Assembly (NCBI GenBank): GCA_028023455.1
Contig: JAQFVV010012400.1
Coordinates: 16,673,490-16,737,489, forward strand
From: Epiperipatus broadwayi
Taxonomy: Eukaryota; Onychophora; Udeonychophora; Euonychophora; Peripatidae
Reading direction: 5' to 3'
DNA length: 64,000 nt
Below are positions 1-11,559 of the stretch, one piece after another. The translations under genes were made by a program, and so were the position numbers. How positions within the stretch are numbered: the stretch's first letter is position 1; each line of letters opens with the position of its first letter. The notes beneath the pieces are model-generated. The model did not search any database. It worked only from the letters and a program-made list of their open reading frames with translations, and was not told the DNA's origin.

Positions 1-890
1 TCTGAAAAGACACTTTAGTTATCAAACACTCATTTGATAATATATGTAAGCTTTAATAAAATGTCTTCTCTTTTTTCCATCTTCAGTCATTTAAGTTTTT
101 GTAGGACTCAGCCATCATGAACTTCTCATATCTTCTTATACTAATTAGGACAACGGGATTGTGTGTTTATGCAGCATTAGCATTTTTTACCACAATATTT
201 TTTTGATCCATTTTTCTTTTTTTAAACTCAAATTTTCAAGAATTAATAAAGCAATGAAAAGGATAAACTTAGTAGGCTGCAAGATCTTCATTATGATCTT
301 TGCTTTAGGCATTACAATCACTAATGAAGTGATTTGGAACCAAGTTTGAGTGAACAGTCGTTTTGGATTGTAAGGACTATATTTTTAGGCAGGACTATTT
401 AGGGAGCTCTGCCTGCTGAGAAAGTGAAAGAGTTTAGAAAATGTAATTTAAAATTGGCCTGTCTTGCACAGTGTGGCTAAATTATTGCACCTGGCAAATT
501 ACTTATTACAATGGTAGAAATAATGATAATAATAATAATAATGTCAGTAATAGTGGTAAGACAGAAGGCAGCGGTAGTACTAAAGGTATTATAAATATAT
601 AAATATAAATCATAGAATGCATCAAAGGTTTCAAGACTAGAACAAAGGTCTGCATTAGTGGCTGAGCAGTTATAAAATTTTTAAGATTGGTATAAGCTAC
701 CTTATTAAATTTCACCTCCCAGAGGAAAGAAATTTAAGAGAACAGGTGGATGGATTAAAAAAAAATTAAATAAAGGCAGGTCAACCAGTGAAAGGAGAAT
801 AATTGTTGTAGATTTGTTATAAAGTCTAATTTATTATTTTTTTTACTGATGAAATTTCTTTCATCAATGAAAGGCTAATGATATTAAAAC
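1..890. other. AT-rich stretch, no gene seen
   Basis: No coding signal, RNA gene or mobile-element hallmark was recognised. A short ATA/ATT microsatellite lies near 525-542. The short reading frames here have low-complexity composition and no recognisable domain. The relic LINE begins somewhere after about 880, but its 5' boundary cannot be fixed. Confidence 0.5.
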
Positions 891-899
891 TCACCTTGC

Positions 900-3240
900 A
901 TAATGATACTAGTGTTCATTTTATTAGTATCTATGCTTTAAACTTAAGTTCAGAGGATTTGTAGAGGAGGAAGGCTATTATTCTTTATTGGTTAGCATTA
1001 TTACAGCCATATCATTAAAATCAATTTTTTTTTCTTGGAGATTTTAATATATGGGTTTGTATAAATAATAGACTTTGTCTAAAAGTTATTGGAAGTAATA
1101 GTATTAATGGTAGTAAATTTAAATGATTTGTTACTTTTGGATTTTTTTACAATACATATGTTGATTATCACAAATACTTTGTTTAATCAGAAAAACTACT
1201 ATAAAGAAAAATGGATGCATCCATGCTCAAACCATTAGTATTTAATAGATTACATGATAATTAGGAGTCAGAATACAAAAAAGGTTGATATTAGACAAAT
1301 ACTTACATGTACAGATTGTTGGACATGTTATAGATAAGTATATTCAAAGATTAAAATGATAATTGCATTTAAAAATAAGTATAGTACATTTCCCAAAAAA
1401 TAGATTTTTGCTCTTTAGAAGAATCTACTATATGTATTGAATTTCAACAGCTATTTATCTCTAGGATTATCATATTACTGAGGCATGGAATTCTCTAAAG
1501 GAATGTATTATGAATAGAAGCAAAATTTTTCTTTGGTTCACTAAAAAGAAGCATCATGACTGGATTATTAACAATTATTTTATTATTAATGATTTTAAAA
1601 GAAAATGTGGCATTTTCTGCTAATGTGGAGCTTTATAATAAATATAAAGATCTGAATACAAAACTTCAATGATTGCATAAATGGTAAAAATAATTGGTGG
1701 ATTAAAACTGCAAAGAAGATAAGGATATTTGCTGACCATGGTCATCTTAGGTACTTTTTGATATATAAAGTTACTGAAAAATAACATCACAATCTTATTA
1801 AAGTCAGCAATGTTACTCTTTTATGTGATGGCAATTTGAACAGGTGAAAGGAATATATTAATCATCTTTTGAATAATACAAAAATTAAAATGACATATCC
1901 ATTTTATCTACTCATTTAGATTTGAACAAACATATTCAACTTGACATCAAAACAGCTATTTGTAATCTTAAAAATAAAAAAATTGCAGTTTTTGATGAAG
2001 TTCCTGGAGAAGTTTTAAAATATGATGATATATTAGCTTCAAAAATGGAATTTTTTAGGAAGGTATAGCTCTACAAAGCGTGCCATCTGATTGTAATGAT
2101 GATTTTATTGTTCCTATTTTTTAAATCAAGGAGATTAGATTCAAGAATTATTATGAAATATCATTATCCACTCCAGCAAAAGTATTTTCAAAAATGTTGT
2201 CAAATAGATTGCTGTATATAAAGGCTAATGATTTCAAGAGTCTCAATGTGGTTTTAAAGAATCAAAAAGGGACCAAAGACGGTTGGAAATAAAGAAGTGA
2301 TTTGTATATTGCTTTTATTGAATTGGTCAAAGCATTTGATTCAATTAATAGGACAAGTCCAATGCCTTATTGTTTACCAAAATTAATTCTTATTACACAG
2401 CTTCTATATGATGAAATGAGAAGAAGTATTATTACTAAAGGTAAAAACTTGAGGTATTTGAAATGAAAACTGGGATTAAACAAGGATATGTACTTACTCC
2501 AACATTGTTTTTAAGTTTTATAACAGTGATCTTTGGAATTGTTTATAGGTGACTTAATCATTCAGGCATTAAGATACAATACAGGTTGGACGGTAGAATT
2601 TTTAAAAAGAATTGATTAAAAGTAAAAAGAAAACTTCTTGGATTATTGATTTATAATATGCTGCTAATTTTGCCAATTCAAAAGACAATTTTCATAGTGG
2701 ACAAGTTAAAAGATAAAATATTTCATCACCATGAAATAACTACTGCAATTAAGTTAGCTGTTTATAAAATTGTAATTTTACCTAATTTATTGAATGTAAG
2801 TGAAATGAGCCCATTGATACAATGAAGGATACTCCATAAAGTTTTAAAAATATAATGACAAAATCATAAATTCAAGCAATATGTTTTTATAACTTGCTGA
2901 TTTTGTTATTATAGAGTCCATTTATCATAAAATCATCCTTTTGTTGAATTGGACATGTAAAAGGATCCCATTTTATGGTAAACTTGAGTGTGGATTTTTT
3001 AGGAGTTTGACTCTGTCTACATTATAAGAATTATTTTGAAGATATTTTAAAGAAGTATTTCAATTGTTTTTATTGGGAAGATATGACAGAGAATAGAATA
3101 TATTAGAGAGTTACAATTAGATGTGATATTATAGTATTTCATAAAAGAAAAGTTTTTTGCTGAAGGCATTTGTAAAATGTCACATAAACAGAAGAATAAA
3201 ACAGTATGTTCTATAAGCAGACATATTTGTAATTCATAGA
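900..3240 (+). pseudogene. Decayed non-LTR retrotransposon (LINE): endonuclease, reverse transcriptase and C-terminal remnants
   Basis: Seen by conceptual translation across many frameshifts and stops. An apurinic-type endonuclease remnant lies at about 1020-1260: LGDFN-like 'FLGDFNIW', then 'KWMHPCSNH' and 'LIDYMI', which match the conserved WMHPRSKHWHLIDY block of such LINEs. A linker 'DEVPGEVLKYD' follows near 1990-2030. The reverse transcriptase remnant at about 2090-2670 has 'NYYEISLSTPAKVFSKML' (the NYRGISLL block), 'FIELVKAFDSIN' (the first catalytic Asp, FIDLTKAFD block) and 'GIKQGYVLTPTLF' (the GVKQGCVLAPTLF block). A YADD-like 'YAAN' lies near 2655. A C-terminal 'LLNWTCKR..FYGKLE' block near 2940-2990 matches the LRWTGHV...LLYGEL region. 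The order EN-RT-C-terminus fits one element on the plus strand. The clade is uncertain (RTE/CR1/Jockey-like). No functional frame survives. Confidence 0.8.
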
Positions 3241-3349
3241 TTCATTTGTATAGCCATCTTAAAACTCATTTCTAGAGTAGTATTTTTTATCTCTTTTTTT
3301 ATGGTGAGGGGAGGGTGGTAGAATTTCCGTAATTATTAATGAGTGGCTA

Positions 3350-3535
3350 TTTATTACTACTCCTATTGCTGCTACTGCTACTGATGTTCCTGCTGCTGCT
3401 GTTACTACTACTGCTACTATTACTACTACTACTTCTACTGCTGTTGCTACTGCTGCTGTTGCTTCTACTGCTACTACTACGACTGCTGCTGTTGCTGCTA
3501 CTACTACTACTACTATCACTACCACCACCACCCTG
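3350..3535. repeat. Compound trinucleotide microsatellite (CTA/CTG/CTT type)
   Basis: About 185 bp of imperfect trinucleotide units, mainly TAC, TGC, TGT and CAC on the plus strand. It produces spurious poly-Leu and poly-Val/Ala frames on the two strands, which are not genes. It lies shortly downstream of the LINE C-terminal remnant, so it may have grown from that element's 3' tail. That is inference, because the LINE 3' end is not defined. Confidence 0.9.
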
Positions 3536-3639
3536 TATGACTCAGTATAATGGTAACATGTCAGATTGTGGAGTTCTAGTACTTTCAATACTTGAAAACA
3601 TGAACTTATGAACTTTCAATTAATAGAGCCATTTGAGTA

Positions 3640-5500
3640 TTTAATTTATTATTATTGTTGTTGCTATTGTTATTCTTTCTCAAAAGTTTTTATTAACAAG
3701 AATTCAGGATTACAACACTTTCCATTGTTATATTAAGGATACAAAATATTATAATCACATCAATAGACTTCAATGATTGTGGGCTCAATTCCAAATCTAT
3801 AATGTCCATAATAAAATGAATAAAATTTTTATAGCGATGGTAATAAGATATTTTTATTACTACTACTCCTATTATGAGCCATCAAACTGGCATCAATTCC
3901 TGATGATCTTTTGAATAATATTTATCCAGAATGACAAATCTTTTGTTTAATTTCTCATGCTGTTCAATTGCATATTCATTATTGTGAAAATGGAGTTCAT
4001 CCACCTTACTAATAATTACCCTCTTCTTTTTCTATTAATATTTTTAAGTATTTTTCAAATTTCTACTTATTTTAGGATATTATGAAAATAGAATAATTTC
4101 ATTTGGTCATTTGTACTTAAAGTGAAATTTCATGTTTAATCTGATCAACTGTCCACTTGGCAAGCCAATTATTAAAAATTTACTGGAACAATATTATATG
4201 TAAACGTTAAGTTGGTATGTATAAAAATTGGGAAATATTTGATGGAATGTTTGGACATAATACTAAAAAAATGATGTGATGCCCAGGGCAATGTTTGATG
4301 AAAGATTGAAAAAGAAGAGAATCCAGTTAAAGGACAGTTATAGAAATTCTAATTCTAATTTTTAAAATAAAAATTTTAAATATTCAACAACTAAAAATTA
4401 TTGATAACTGTAAGTGTAATTTATAAATGAATTACTTACAATGTCTAATAAATGACAAATATATTAAGGAACGTGAAAAACAACATAAATCAACAGAAAA
4501 ACATTGAGAATGATATGCATATGAAATATATATATATAGAACTTAAGCATCTTAATAAGGAAAAGGTTATTATTTTTATGATGTTTTAAAAATCTAAATT
4601 TATTAAAATTTATAAAGAAGTTTTACATAAAAAATAATTAAATAGGCTGTGTTAAGAAACAACCAATAAACAATTACTATTTATAAAAATTAATTGATGT
4701 TCTATAAATTACTGCCCTATATTTGACTACATGGGGTATTGATTTTTATCTAGAGATTTATTTTTATCAGTGACAGTTTAAAATCTCTTATAAGACTAAT
4801 TTCAAAATTATTAGATTAACCTATTAATTAGAAGTATGTAGATTGAATTATTTAATGATTTGCGAACTCCAGAATTATCCTTCAAATTAACATACCAGTC
4901 AATTTAATTAGATGCATATTTTAAGTTGATAAAATATATAGACTGGGCTGAAATAAATTTTATATGTTTAATACAGCTTATTCTATACTATACTTGTGTT
5001 ATTTGTTAGTCTAATACATTTAATTTCAGTCATTGAGACTGTATATTTCACTTGATTTATATGACTTTTTAATACATATATTAAGAAAAATATGTAAACA
5101 TACATAAAACATTTTTATACTAAAAGTATGATTTAATGTACCTTATTGCTAAAGTGAAATATTAATCGGTTAAACAAAAATAAATTTAGATTCAATTTAA
5201 TATTTAGTAAAAATAAAGTATTTAGTAAAAATAAAGTACGGTAATATTGGAAAACAAATAAAAGTTACTACCCAAAATAAAACCTGAAGTTTCTGTGCTT
5301 AGTTCACTTATTCAGGATTTGGTCAGCCAAATTAAATAGTCCCTCCATTCAAAAATAATATATACCACAGCAAATTCATTTAGTGTTTGGTTTCTATTAC
5401 TAAATTATTTTCATTAACACTGAATCATGTCCTTTTTTCCCCAACCCACTCTATTAAAAACTTATTTCCAAAACTCTATTCTCATTTACTTCAATCTTTT
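3640..5500. other. AT-rich stretch without recognisable gene; one 18-bp tandem duplication
   Basis: Nothing with coding or structural-RNA character was recognised. A short ATT/GTT microsatellite lies near 3645-3675. At 5202-5237 an 18-bp unit beginning ATTTAGTAAAAATAAAG is present twice in perfect tandem. Confidence 0.5.
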
Positions 5501-5504
5501 TTAA

Positions 5505-5925
5505 CTGAAACACACAGGCTTATTATATACCTGTGTCTATATATGTAATATATAGGGTATATGAGCACAGACTTTCATACGACCCACCACTCTCCACACT
5601 ATCTCATAACACTGATACACTTGAATACATATATGTTGAAAAGATAAATAATCACCAATATACGTATTTCATGCTAAACCAGTAATCATCAGTTGGTCCA
5701 GATTACCATCTCCACATATATATGCTATAAGTGCTCAGATATATATTAAGATAGCCAATCCTCATACTTTAATGGACAGGCTTCAATCTACTCCACACTC
5801 CAACTCTTCAACCGTCCATCCAATTGAAAATCTGATGATGGAATGCTCAAAGGCCACCCTGAGGCCAAGATTCTTGTTACACCCATGTTGACCTAATGTC
5901 AATATGACCCCTCATGTTCAATTTT
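5505..5925 (+). repeat. Left arm of a long inverted repeat (R family copy 1)
   Basis: The roughly 380 bp from 5546 to 5925 match, as reverse complement, 9080-9470 with only scattered differences. Shared landmarks include GAGCACAGACTTTC, CCACCACTCTCCA, GGACAGGCTTCAATCTAC, CCGTCCATCCAATTGAAAA and CACCCTGAG. A further 40 bp on its outer side (5505-5545) resembles one half of the hairpin at 8950-9032. Together the arms bracket a 3-kb decayed LINE. No protein is encoded in the arm. Confidence 0.85.
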
Positions 5926-7362
5926 TTTTAAAAAAACTAAAAAAAAACTCTATCTTTTTTATTTCTCTTTATTTTTTTCTGATCCTCTTTTGACATTTTA
6001 CATTCTGAAAATAAATGCGCAGTACCCTCCCTTTCATGTTCACATCACATCTACAATTAAATTTTTTATTCCATTTTTACTTTTTTCCCTAGCACACAAA
6101 TAATAATAAATTAATAAATTTCCTCTAATGAATGTCATGTATTCTTTCATCATCCGTACAGTTTTTTATTCTTATTCAGTTCTAAACTTTTTTATTTATA
6201 TTCATTTTCTATAACAAATTTATTTCTGTTCTTTTTGCGCATCTCACAATTATACAACTACAATATATTCTCTATACATTTATTCTATTTTTTAAATAAA
6301 TACACTATAAATAAATAAACTATATATCAAATAATTTCACTTTTATTTTTTTTTTGCCAAAATATTTAGGGTTTTCTTCATGTAATCCAATTAAACTGTT
6401 CTATTACTAATTTATTTTATTCATATATTGTAATTTTTCAAATATTTTTAATTTGCTTTTAATTTCCCTCATAAAAAAAAAAGTCACCTCATTTACCCTT
6501 AAACGGCTTTATTTGCTGCATCCAATTCACCATTTAATGCATTTTCCTCAGTTCTGTCTAAATATTCCAACATTAAAACAGCGTTTTTTTTTTCATTCAC
6601 ATCTCATATACGTTGAATGGTAAACATACCAGCTTTTTAATTGGTCCTCATTCGATTTTTTTTTTAAAACTTAACACTAATTTCCAACTATCCTATTAAC
6701 AAAGTAATCATTACTCTTCCACATCTTTAAGACAATACTTTCAGATTTTTTCATCCTTCAGTTTTACTTTGCTATTAATAATATACTATTTCTGCCCATT
6801 TTTTTAAAAAAAATAATTGCTTCATAAACACTTTTTGCAAAAAATGTCATTTGCAAAAAAACAACAACAACTATTATCTATACTTCTGGTGTTTAATATG
6901 GGAAATCCCAACTCTATCCCCATTTTTTAAATTTCAATTTCCAATTCTCTTAAAAGCAAAATAAATTCTGTAATAAAATGATATTTGATATTTTTGTTTT
7001 TAACTCGCTTTCAAGTTTAGTTTCCAATAATTCTTTATCACCTAATTGATATTTATAATGACTTTTCTTCATCATTATTAAATCCTACTACTGTATTTGT
7101 AAGATTTCCCCACAATTTGTCTCTATCAACCATATATTATAATCTTTTTCTATATCTAAAAATGATTTAAATAGTTGCTGATTTTCTTTATATGACCTTC
7201 ATTCAATTGTGCAATGATGAATAAATTATTCCCCATCCATCTTCCCCAAATAAAATCCATTCTAAATCTTTTTCAAGATTTGATATTATTTCATCCAAGT
7301 CCTCACAATAATATATATGTAAATCTTAATTTCTGAAAGTTATTGCTACTGATCTATAACTT

Positions 7363-7480
7363 CAAAACAAAGCAAAACTCTCCATACAATAATGCCATCT
7401 TGCGCTACTGTATGGAGAGTTTTGCTTTGTTTTGAATTGTTTAATAACAACTATGTGCTAGTATGAGATAGTGATCATGT
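7363..7480 (+). mobile_element. Short fold-back element, family A (Penelope terminal-repeat type), with target-site duplication
   Basis: A palindromic core, with arms CAAAGCAAAACTCTCCATAC and its complement near 7366-7433, is followed by an asymmetric tail ending GTGATCATGTG. The flanks carry an 11-bp direct repeat ATCTATAACTT (7352-7362 and 7482-7492), 13 bp if a preceding TG is counted. Three further copies of this family lie at 11268, 22978 and 46225. A hairpin plus one-sided tail with a variable-length duplication resembles Penelope-like terminal repeats rather than a DNA-transposon MITE. This copy lacks the hammerhead seen in the 11.3-kb copy. It lies inside the decayed LINE and is therefore younger. 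Confidence 0.75.
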
Positions 7481-7605
7481 GATCTATAACTTGTTAACAA
7501 CTTAAAATCTTCTTCATTATATAACAATCTAATTCTCACACTTTTCCATTTATCTAAAATATTTTTTTAAATACAACTATATTGTATATACTGAACTTAA
7601 TGTAA

Positions 7606-7880
7606 TTAGAAGATATTTGAACTCAGACTTTCAAGTTCCCTACAACTATATACTCCATCCTATACAACCAATACACATGAGCACATACATGTGAAAAAGA
7701 TAAATGATCTCCAATATATGCATTTCGTGTTGAATCAGCATTAATCAGCTGGTCCAGATCATCATCTCCCACACACAAATATATATAATCAGTGCTTCGT
7801 TTATTTTAAAATAGCAAATCTTCAAACTTTAATGGACAGGCTTCAATTTTCTCCATCCTCCAGCTCTTCAGCCATTATTT
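7606..7880 (+). repeat. R family copy 2 (same orientation as copy 1)
   Basis: Matches 5546-5830 through TTTGAACTCAGACTTTC, ATACATGTGAAAAAGATAA, TGGTCCAGATCATCATCT and TAATGGACAGGCTTCAAT, then stops being similar near 7880. Read on the minus strand, its end contains TGAGTTCAAAT, which resembles a polymerase III B box. No coding content. It is inserted within the minus-strand LINE relic. Confidence 0.75.
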
Positions 7881-8949
7881 ATAACTTTAATTAAAGTTTA
7901 TCTTGACCAATCTTTTAATACCCTACAGCCTACAGTTGGCATACTCACATGTCTTCTTGTTTTAATCTATCTATTGCACCATAATTCAGAATCCATCAAT
8001 CGTGCTGCTCATCCTTAACATGAACTAACTCCTCTAATAAGTCGCATTTAGTTAACGACTCCCATCATCCGAGATTTTTATTACAAATTCATTACTTTTT
8101 TTTTTTTAAAGTTCTTTTCTATTTTTATCCCCCTACATCTCTTCATTTAATAAAAAAAAATCAATATTTTTTTTTTTTCTTAACATATGTCTAAAATTTA
8201 TCACAATCCACTCTTATTACACCGGTAATTTTTTGTTGTTGTTTGTTTTTAATAATCTTTTTATATTCCGGTGATGTTCTTTGTTGTACTTCCTAAAGAA
8301 TTTTTATTCCAACCTTTCTTATTATTTCTTATGATTTTAAATAAATACACGCTCGATCTTCTTCACCATGTGAGTCTACTCTTCACTGCTTAAACACCAT
8401 CTTTCATATTTTTTTCAATCAATTTTGATTCATTCTTTATTTTCCATATATTTTTCTCAACCTATTTATAAATTATTTCTCATTCTATCAACATCAAATT
8501 ATGGCCAGCCATTTTTCTTCTTTATTAAATGCGTTAATTTTTATTTATCTATAAATATATAATCAATTTTGGTATGACTATATACACTCTCATTATATAA
8601 TTTACTCAGATTTCCAATTTTTACTCCATCTAGCTCACAAATTCTTTTTAATATCACTCAATTTATATTCTCTCTTTCATCAATTTCAATAAAATGGAAA
8701 TTCATCTAATCTACAGTCAATATTTTACAATTATTCTTATCAAACTCATGTAAATCTCCATAAACATTACAAATAATTTTATTCCACTCTTTTACATTGT
8801 TCTCATTCTAGTAGTTAAACTATCCTATGCATAAATTTCTATTAATTTAATTTTAATTCTAACTCACATTTGCTTATTTATTTTCCTAATAATATATTTC
8901 ATAATATTGATTTATGTACTGCTAAAATTCTTATCATTATTATATTTAA

Positions 8950-9032
8950 TAACTGAAACATAGGCTTATTTATACATGTGTCTATATATATGTAATATTA
9001 GACACAGGTATAAATAAACCTATGTTTCAGTT
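8950..9032. repeat. Hairpin at the inner end of the right inverted-repeat arm
   Basis: Near-perfect inverted repeat with arms of about 33 bp: AACTGAAACATAGG.. pairs with ..CCTATGTTTCAGTT around an AT-rich loop. One half of the same motif occurs at 5505-5545, at the outer end of the left arm, which links it to the R family. Confidence 0.8.
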
Positions 9033-9079
9033 ATTACATTATAGAGATGTCTGCCCATCCTTGCATATGTATTTAATGG

Positions 9080-9470
9080 ATTATGTCCTGTACATGTGGG
9101 GTTCAGATTGACCTTAGGTCAACATGGGTGTGACAAAAATCTCGGTCTCAGGGTGGCCTGTGAGCATTCCATCATCAGATTTTCAATTGGATGGACGGTT
9201 GAAGAGTTGGAGTGTGGAGTAGATTGAAGCCTATCCATTAAAGTATGAGGATTGTCTATCTTAATATATATCTGAGCACTTATAGTATATATGTGTAGAG
9301 ATGATAATCTGTACCAACTGATGATTGCTGGTTTAGCATAAAATACGTATATTGGTGATTATTTATCTTTTCAACATATATATGTTTAAGTGTATCAGAG
9401 TTGTTAGATGGAGTGGAGAGTGGTGGGTCATGTGAAAGTCTGTGCTCATACCCTAATATTACATTATTAT
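9080..9470 (-). repeat. Right arm of the long inverted repeat (R family copy 3)
   Basis: Reverse complement of 5546-5925 (see the left arm). Between the arms lie about 3.15 kb containing the decayed LINE. The short minus-strand reading frame across this arm has no recognisable domain and is not called. Confidence 0.85.
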
Positions 9471-9534
9471 ATTTGTTTATTTTCATCCATTCATTTTTCT
9501 AATGATATCAACAACAGCATCATATAATCTCTTC

Positions 9535-10050
9535 CAAGTGCATTAGTTCCACCTTTACATTCTAATCTTCACTGATCAATACAAAGGCCAGAATCTAATC
9601 TAGAGATAGGATTTTACAGTACTACATCACTTGGTGTTCATTAATTATTTAATCTTATGTAGATATCTTATGAATAGAGTAAAAGTTACTGCTCTTGGGA
9701 GCATATGAGAAACCATGTGATATTGTTGGCAGGCAAAAAAAAATAAAGAGATCTCCAGTTATTATAGATGTGAGATCACTAAAACATAGAAAATGATCTA
9801 ATATCACATTTATATAACTATGCAAGTGAATTAGCCTGAATTTAAAATGTTTTTTATATTTCATGCTACTATTTTGAATAATACAAAGGAATAAACTAGA
9901 TTTCTAGATGCATGAATGTATTAATTTTAGTTTTAAATTCTAGTCTTTACTGACAAAGTAAAGCCAAAAGCTAGTTTGGAAATGGGGATTTTATAGCACT
10001 ACATTAACTAATGTCATTAAAATTACTTAAGTTTATAATAAGAATCTAGA
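9535..10050. repeat. Diverged direct duplication (two units of about 140 bp)
   Basis: Unit one (9535-9680) and unit two (9900-10050) share TTCTA[AG]TCTT[CT]ACTGA, a CTAGAG/GGATTTTA stretch and ACTACAT[CT]A, with many substitutions. The intervening 220 bp are unrelated AT-rich sequence. The function and element class are unknown. Confidence 0.45.
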
Positions 10051-10059
10051 GTAGGATGA

Positions 10060-10950
10060 TAATATCTGAAAATAATGTGTATCTTTCAAAGATGTGCTTG
10101 TATGATAATGGTAATAAATCTTTTTTTTTTTTCTACGAAAATTCTTTCCAACTTTCTACTCTTATTTCCTTTTGTATTTTTTTTACAATTTACAGTACCA
10201 ATTTTTATTATATTACTTTTGATTCTACTCATAAATATTCTTTTTTACAACTATTCCAAGCATCATCTGTAAAGAAAATTTTCTATCATTTTGCTCTCAT
10301 CCATATTTTTCTTTATTTTGTTATCTTGTCTAAATATATATTTTTTCATTTCTACTTCCAATATTATATCTTTGACCATGCAGATGTTCACAAATTCTCT
10401 GTCTCACACACATATATAATGGTGAATATTGCATGCTTATCATGTGTTGGTATGTAGGAATAATGAAAATTTAATTTTAATATTCTCACTATTTTAATTC
10501 TATTTTATTTGCTTAATTTATAGGAAGTATATAATTTCAGGATGCATGTAGTCAAAATGTTGGCTATTCAATAAAAAAAACAAATTGGTATCAATTTTTA
10601 TTAGTAAACACAATTTATTAAATTTATTCCCAATAAAAGATTTTCCCTAAAAACAAGTGTTAAATCTTATTTCAACAAAAATTCCAACAGAAGAGCTATT
10701 ATAAATAAATGAGAAAATTTGTTTAGCCTCAAACATTGTCAATGAGTAGTAATTTAATAATTTATTGGCAATATCAAAAGTTAAAAGTGTTATATATCTG
10801 TTTTCATGGATATAACTCCTCATTTCTATTCTTTGTTATAATAACAATCCATGAAAATATTTAATTCAACATATATATAGTTTGAAATTGTCGATTGTTA
10901 TTGATATTGGGATTATCTAAGTATTGACTGATTTTTAATGATGTATATAT
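10060..10950. other. AT-rich stretch, no gene seen
   Basis: Two overlapping frames of 133 and 65 codons occur near 10056-10457. They are Phe/Ile/Tyr-rich products of T-rich sequence, with no domain, no start context and no conservation signal visible. Nothing else was recognised. Confidence 0.5.
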
Positions 10951-10954
10951 TATA

Positions 10955-11150
10955 AAATTTCAAAATTAATCTGTAACTAAAGTAAAAGTGTTTTGAAATA
11001 GATATTGTAAACCATTTATATTTTAAAAAAGAAAGAAAATATTTTTTTTTACAATCAAAAAAAGAAAAGTATAAAAATTTCTATGATCTAATACAATATT
11101 TTAAAAGAATTTGTATAAGTGAAATATTTTAAGACAATTAGTATTCACTT
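10955..11150 (+). repeat. Dispersed AT-rich repeat, copy 1 (second copy at 15000-15230)
   Basis: Shares with 15000-15230, in the same order and orientation, TTTCAAAATTAATC, GTGTTTTGAAAT, a poly-A-rich middle, TTTCTA[TC]G[AT][TC]CTAAT and AATATTTTAAAAG. Middle lengths differ. It is an unidentified old interspersed repeat. Confidence 0.6.
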
Positions 11151-11187
11151 ACTTTGTATATTATCATATACATAATTATGTAGGTGT

Positions 11188-11239
11188 TTGCCAACCTCTG
11201 TTTTACAAATTAATTGCCAACCTCTGTTTTACAAATTAA
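11188..11239. repeat. Perfect 26-bp tandem duplication
   Basis: The unit starts TTGCCAACCTCTGTTTTAC and ends AAATTAA. It is present twice without a mismatch, implying a recent duplication or slippage event. It lies 15 bp upstream of the target-site duplication of the adjacent 11268-11537 element. Confidence 0.95.
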
Positions 11240-11267
11240 GAGAAATTATATTGTCTAATATTAAGTC

Positions 11268-11537
11268 AATAAACATCACATAATCACTATTTCCTATGCT
11301 TGCTTATAACTTATTAAAACAGGCAAAACTCTCTATATGTATTGCTATTCAATGCAAGCCAGAATAATCAATGGATTCCAGAAGGCTTGTGCATAAAATC
11401 CCCATCTAGTGCCTACTCCTCCAATATCCCAGACTAGTTTCTGGCTTGTGGCCTTCGTCAGTGAGGAGCCTTGGATCTGAGAGCACTGCACCTTTGGCTT
11501 GCACTGAACACCAGTATGTATAGAGAGTTTTTCCTGT
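11268..11537 (-). mobile_element. Family A Penelope-type terminal-repeat element with hammerhead and target-site duplication
   Basis: Inverted arms (AACAGGCAAAACTCTCTATA on the left, TATAGAGAGTTTTTCCTGTT on the right) enclose inner arms around the motif GCAAGCC and a central unpaired region with a hammerhead motif. On the minus strand the element ends in the family tail (AAGCATAGGAAATAGTGATT, then ATGTG and ATGTTTATT). The flanking 14-bp sequences TCTAATATTAAGTC (11254-11267) and TCTAATATTAAATC (11538-11551) differ at one base and form a target-site duplication. This is the longest of four family copies here. Hammerheads in terminal repeats are a known property of Penelope-like retroelements. 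Assignment to that class is inferred from structure, since no coding region is present. Confidence 0.75.
11417..11476 (-). ncRNA. Hammerhead ribozyme motif (type I-like), family A
   Basis: Read on the minus strand: CTGACGA (11461-11455), a short stem II GGC/GCC with a CACAA loop, GAAA (11441-11438), then the self-complementary ACTAGT that can form stem III only between two molecules or as a minimal helix, then TC as the expected cleavage dinucleotide (11433-11432). Stem I pairs CTCA with TGGG next to the core and TCCAA with TTGGA further out, with an internal loop between. All invariant core bases (CUGANGA, GAAA, UH) are present. Position 10.1/11.1 is an A-A mismatch, so activity may be weak. 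Activity has not been tested. Confidence 0.7.
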
Positions 11538-11559
11538 TCTAATATTAAATCATATTTCA

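Larger units (their letters stand above)
5930..8940 (-). pseudogene. Decayed non-LTR retrotransposon (LINE) on the minus strand
   Basis: Minus-strand translation, with frameshifts, gives an endonuclease-like stretch at about 8880-8480 ('RICELDGVKIGNLSKLYN', then 'YSHTKIDYIFIDK', resembling the ...SRIDYIFVDK end of LINE endonucleases). A reverse transcriptase remnant lies at about 7290-6830: 'FKSFLDIEKDYN' (FLDIEKAYD block), 'DKLWGNL', 'KMGIELGFPILNT' and 'FANDIF' (degenerate FADDI catalytic box). The strong C-over-G bias of the plus strand fits a minus-strand coding relic. It is interrupted by a Penelope-type hairpin element (7363-7480) and an R-family repeat (7606-7880). No long frame survives. 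The clade is not resolved, and the identification of individual blocks is moderately secure. Confidence 0.6.

Noticed and set aside
3259-3611. Overlapping poly-Leu and poly-Val/Ala reading frames
   Set aside because: They are translations of the trinucleotide microsatellite on the two strands, with no other protein character.
5832-5846. CTGATGATGG in the R-family arm as a possible hammerhead
   Set aside because: The CTGATGA core is present, but no GAAA follows at a plausible distance and no stem II or stem I pairing could be drawn; the same holds for the inverted copy near 9170.
10056-10457. 133-codon plus-strand frame
   Set aside because: Phe/Ile/Tyr-rich translation of T-rich DNA, overlapped by another equally meaningless frame; no domain or homology pattern recognised.
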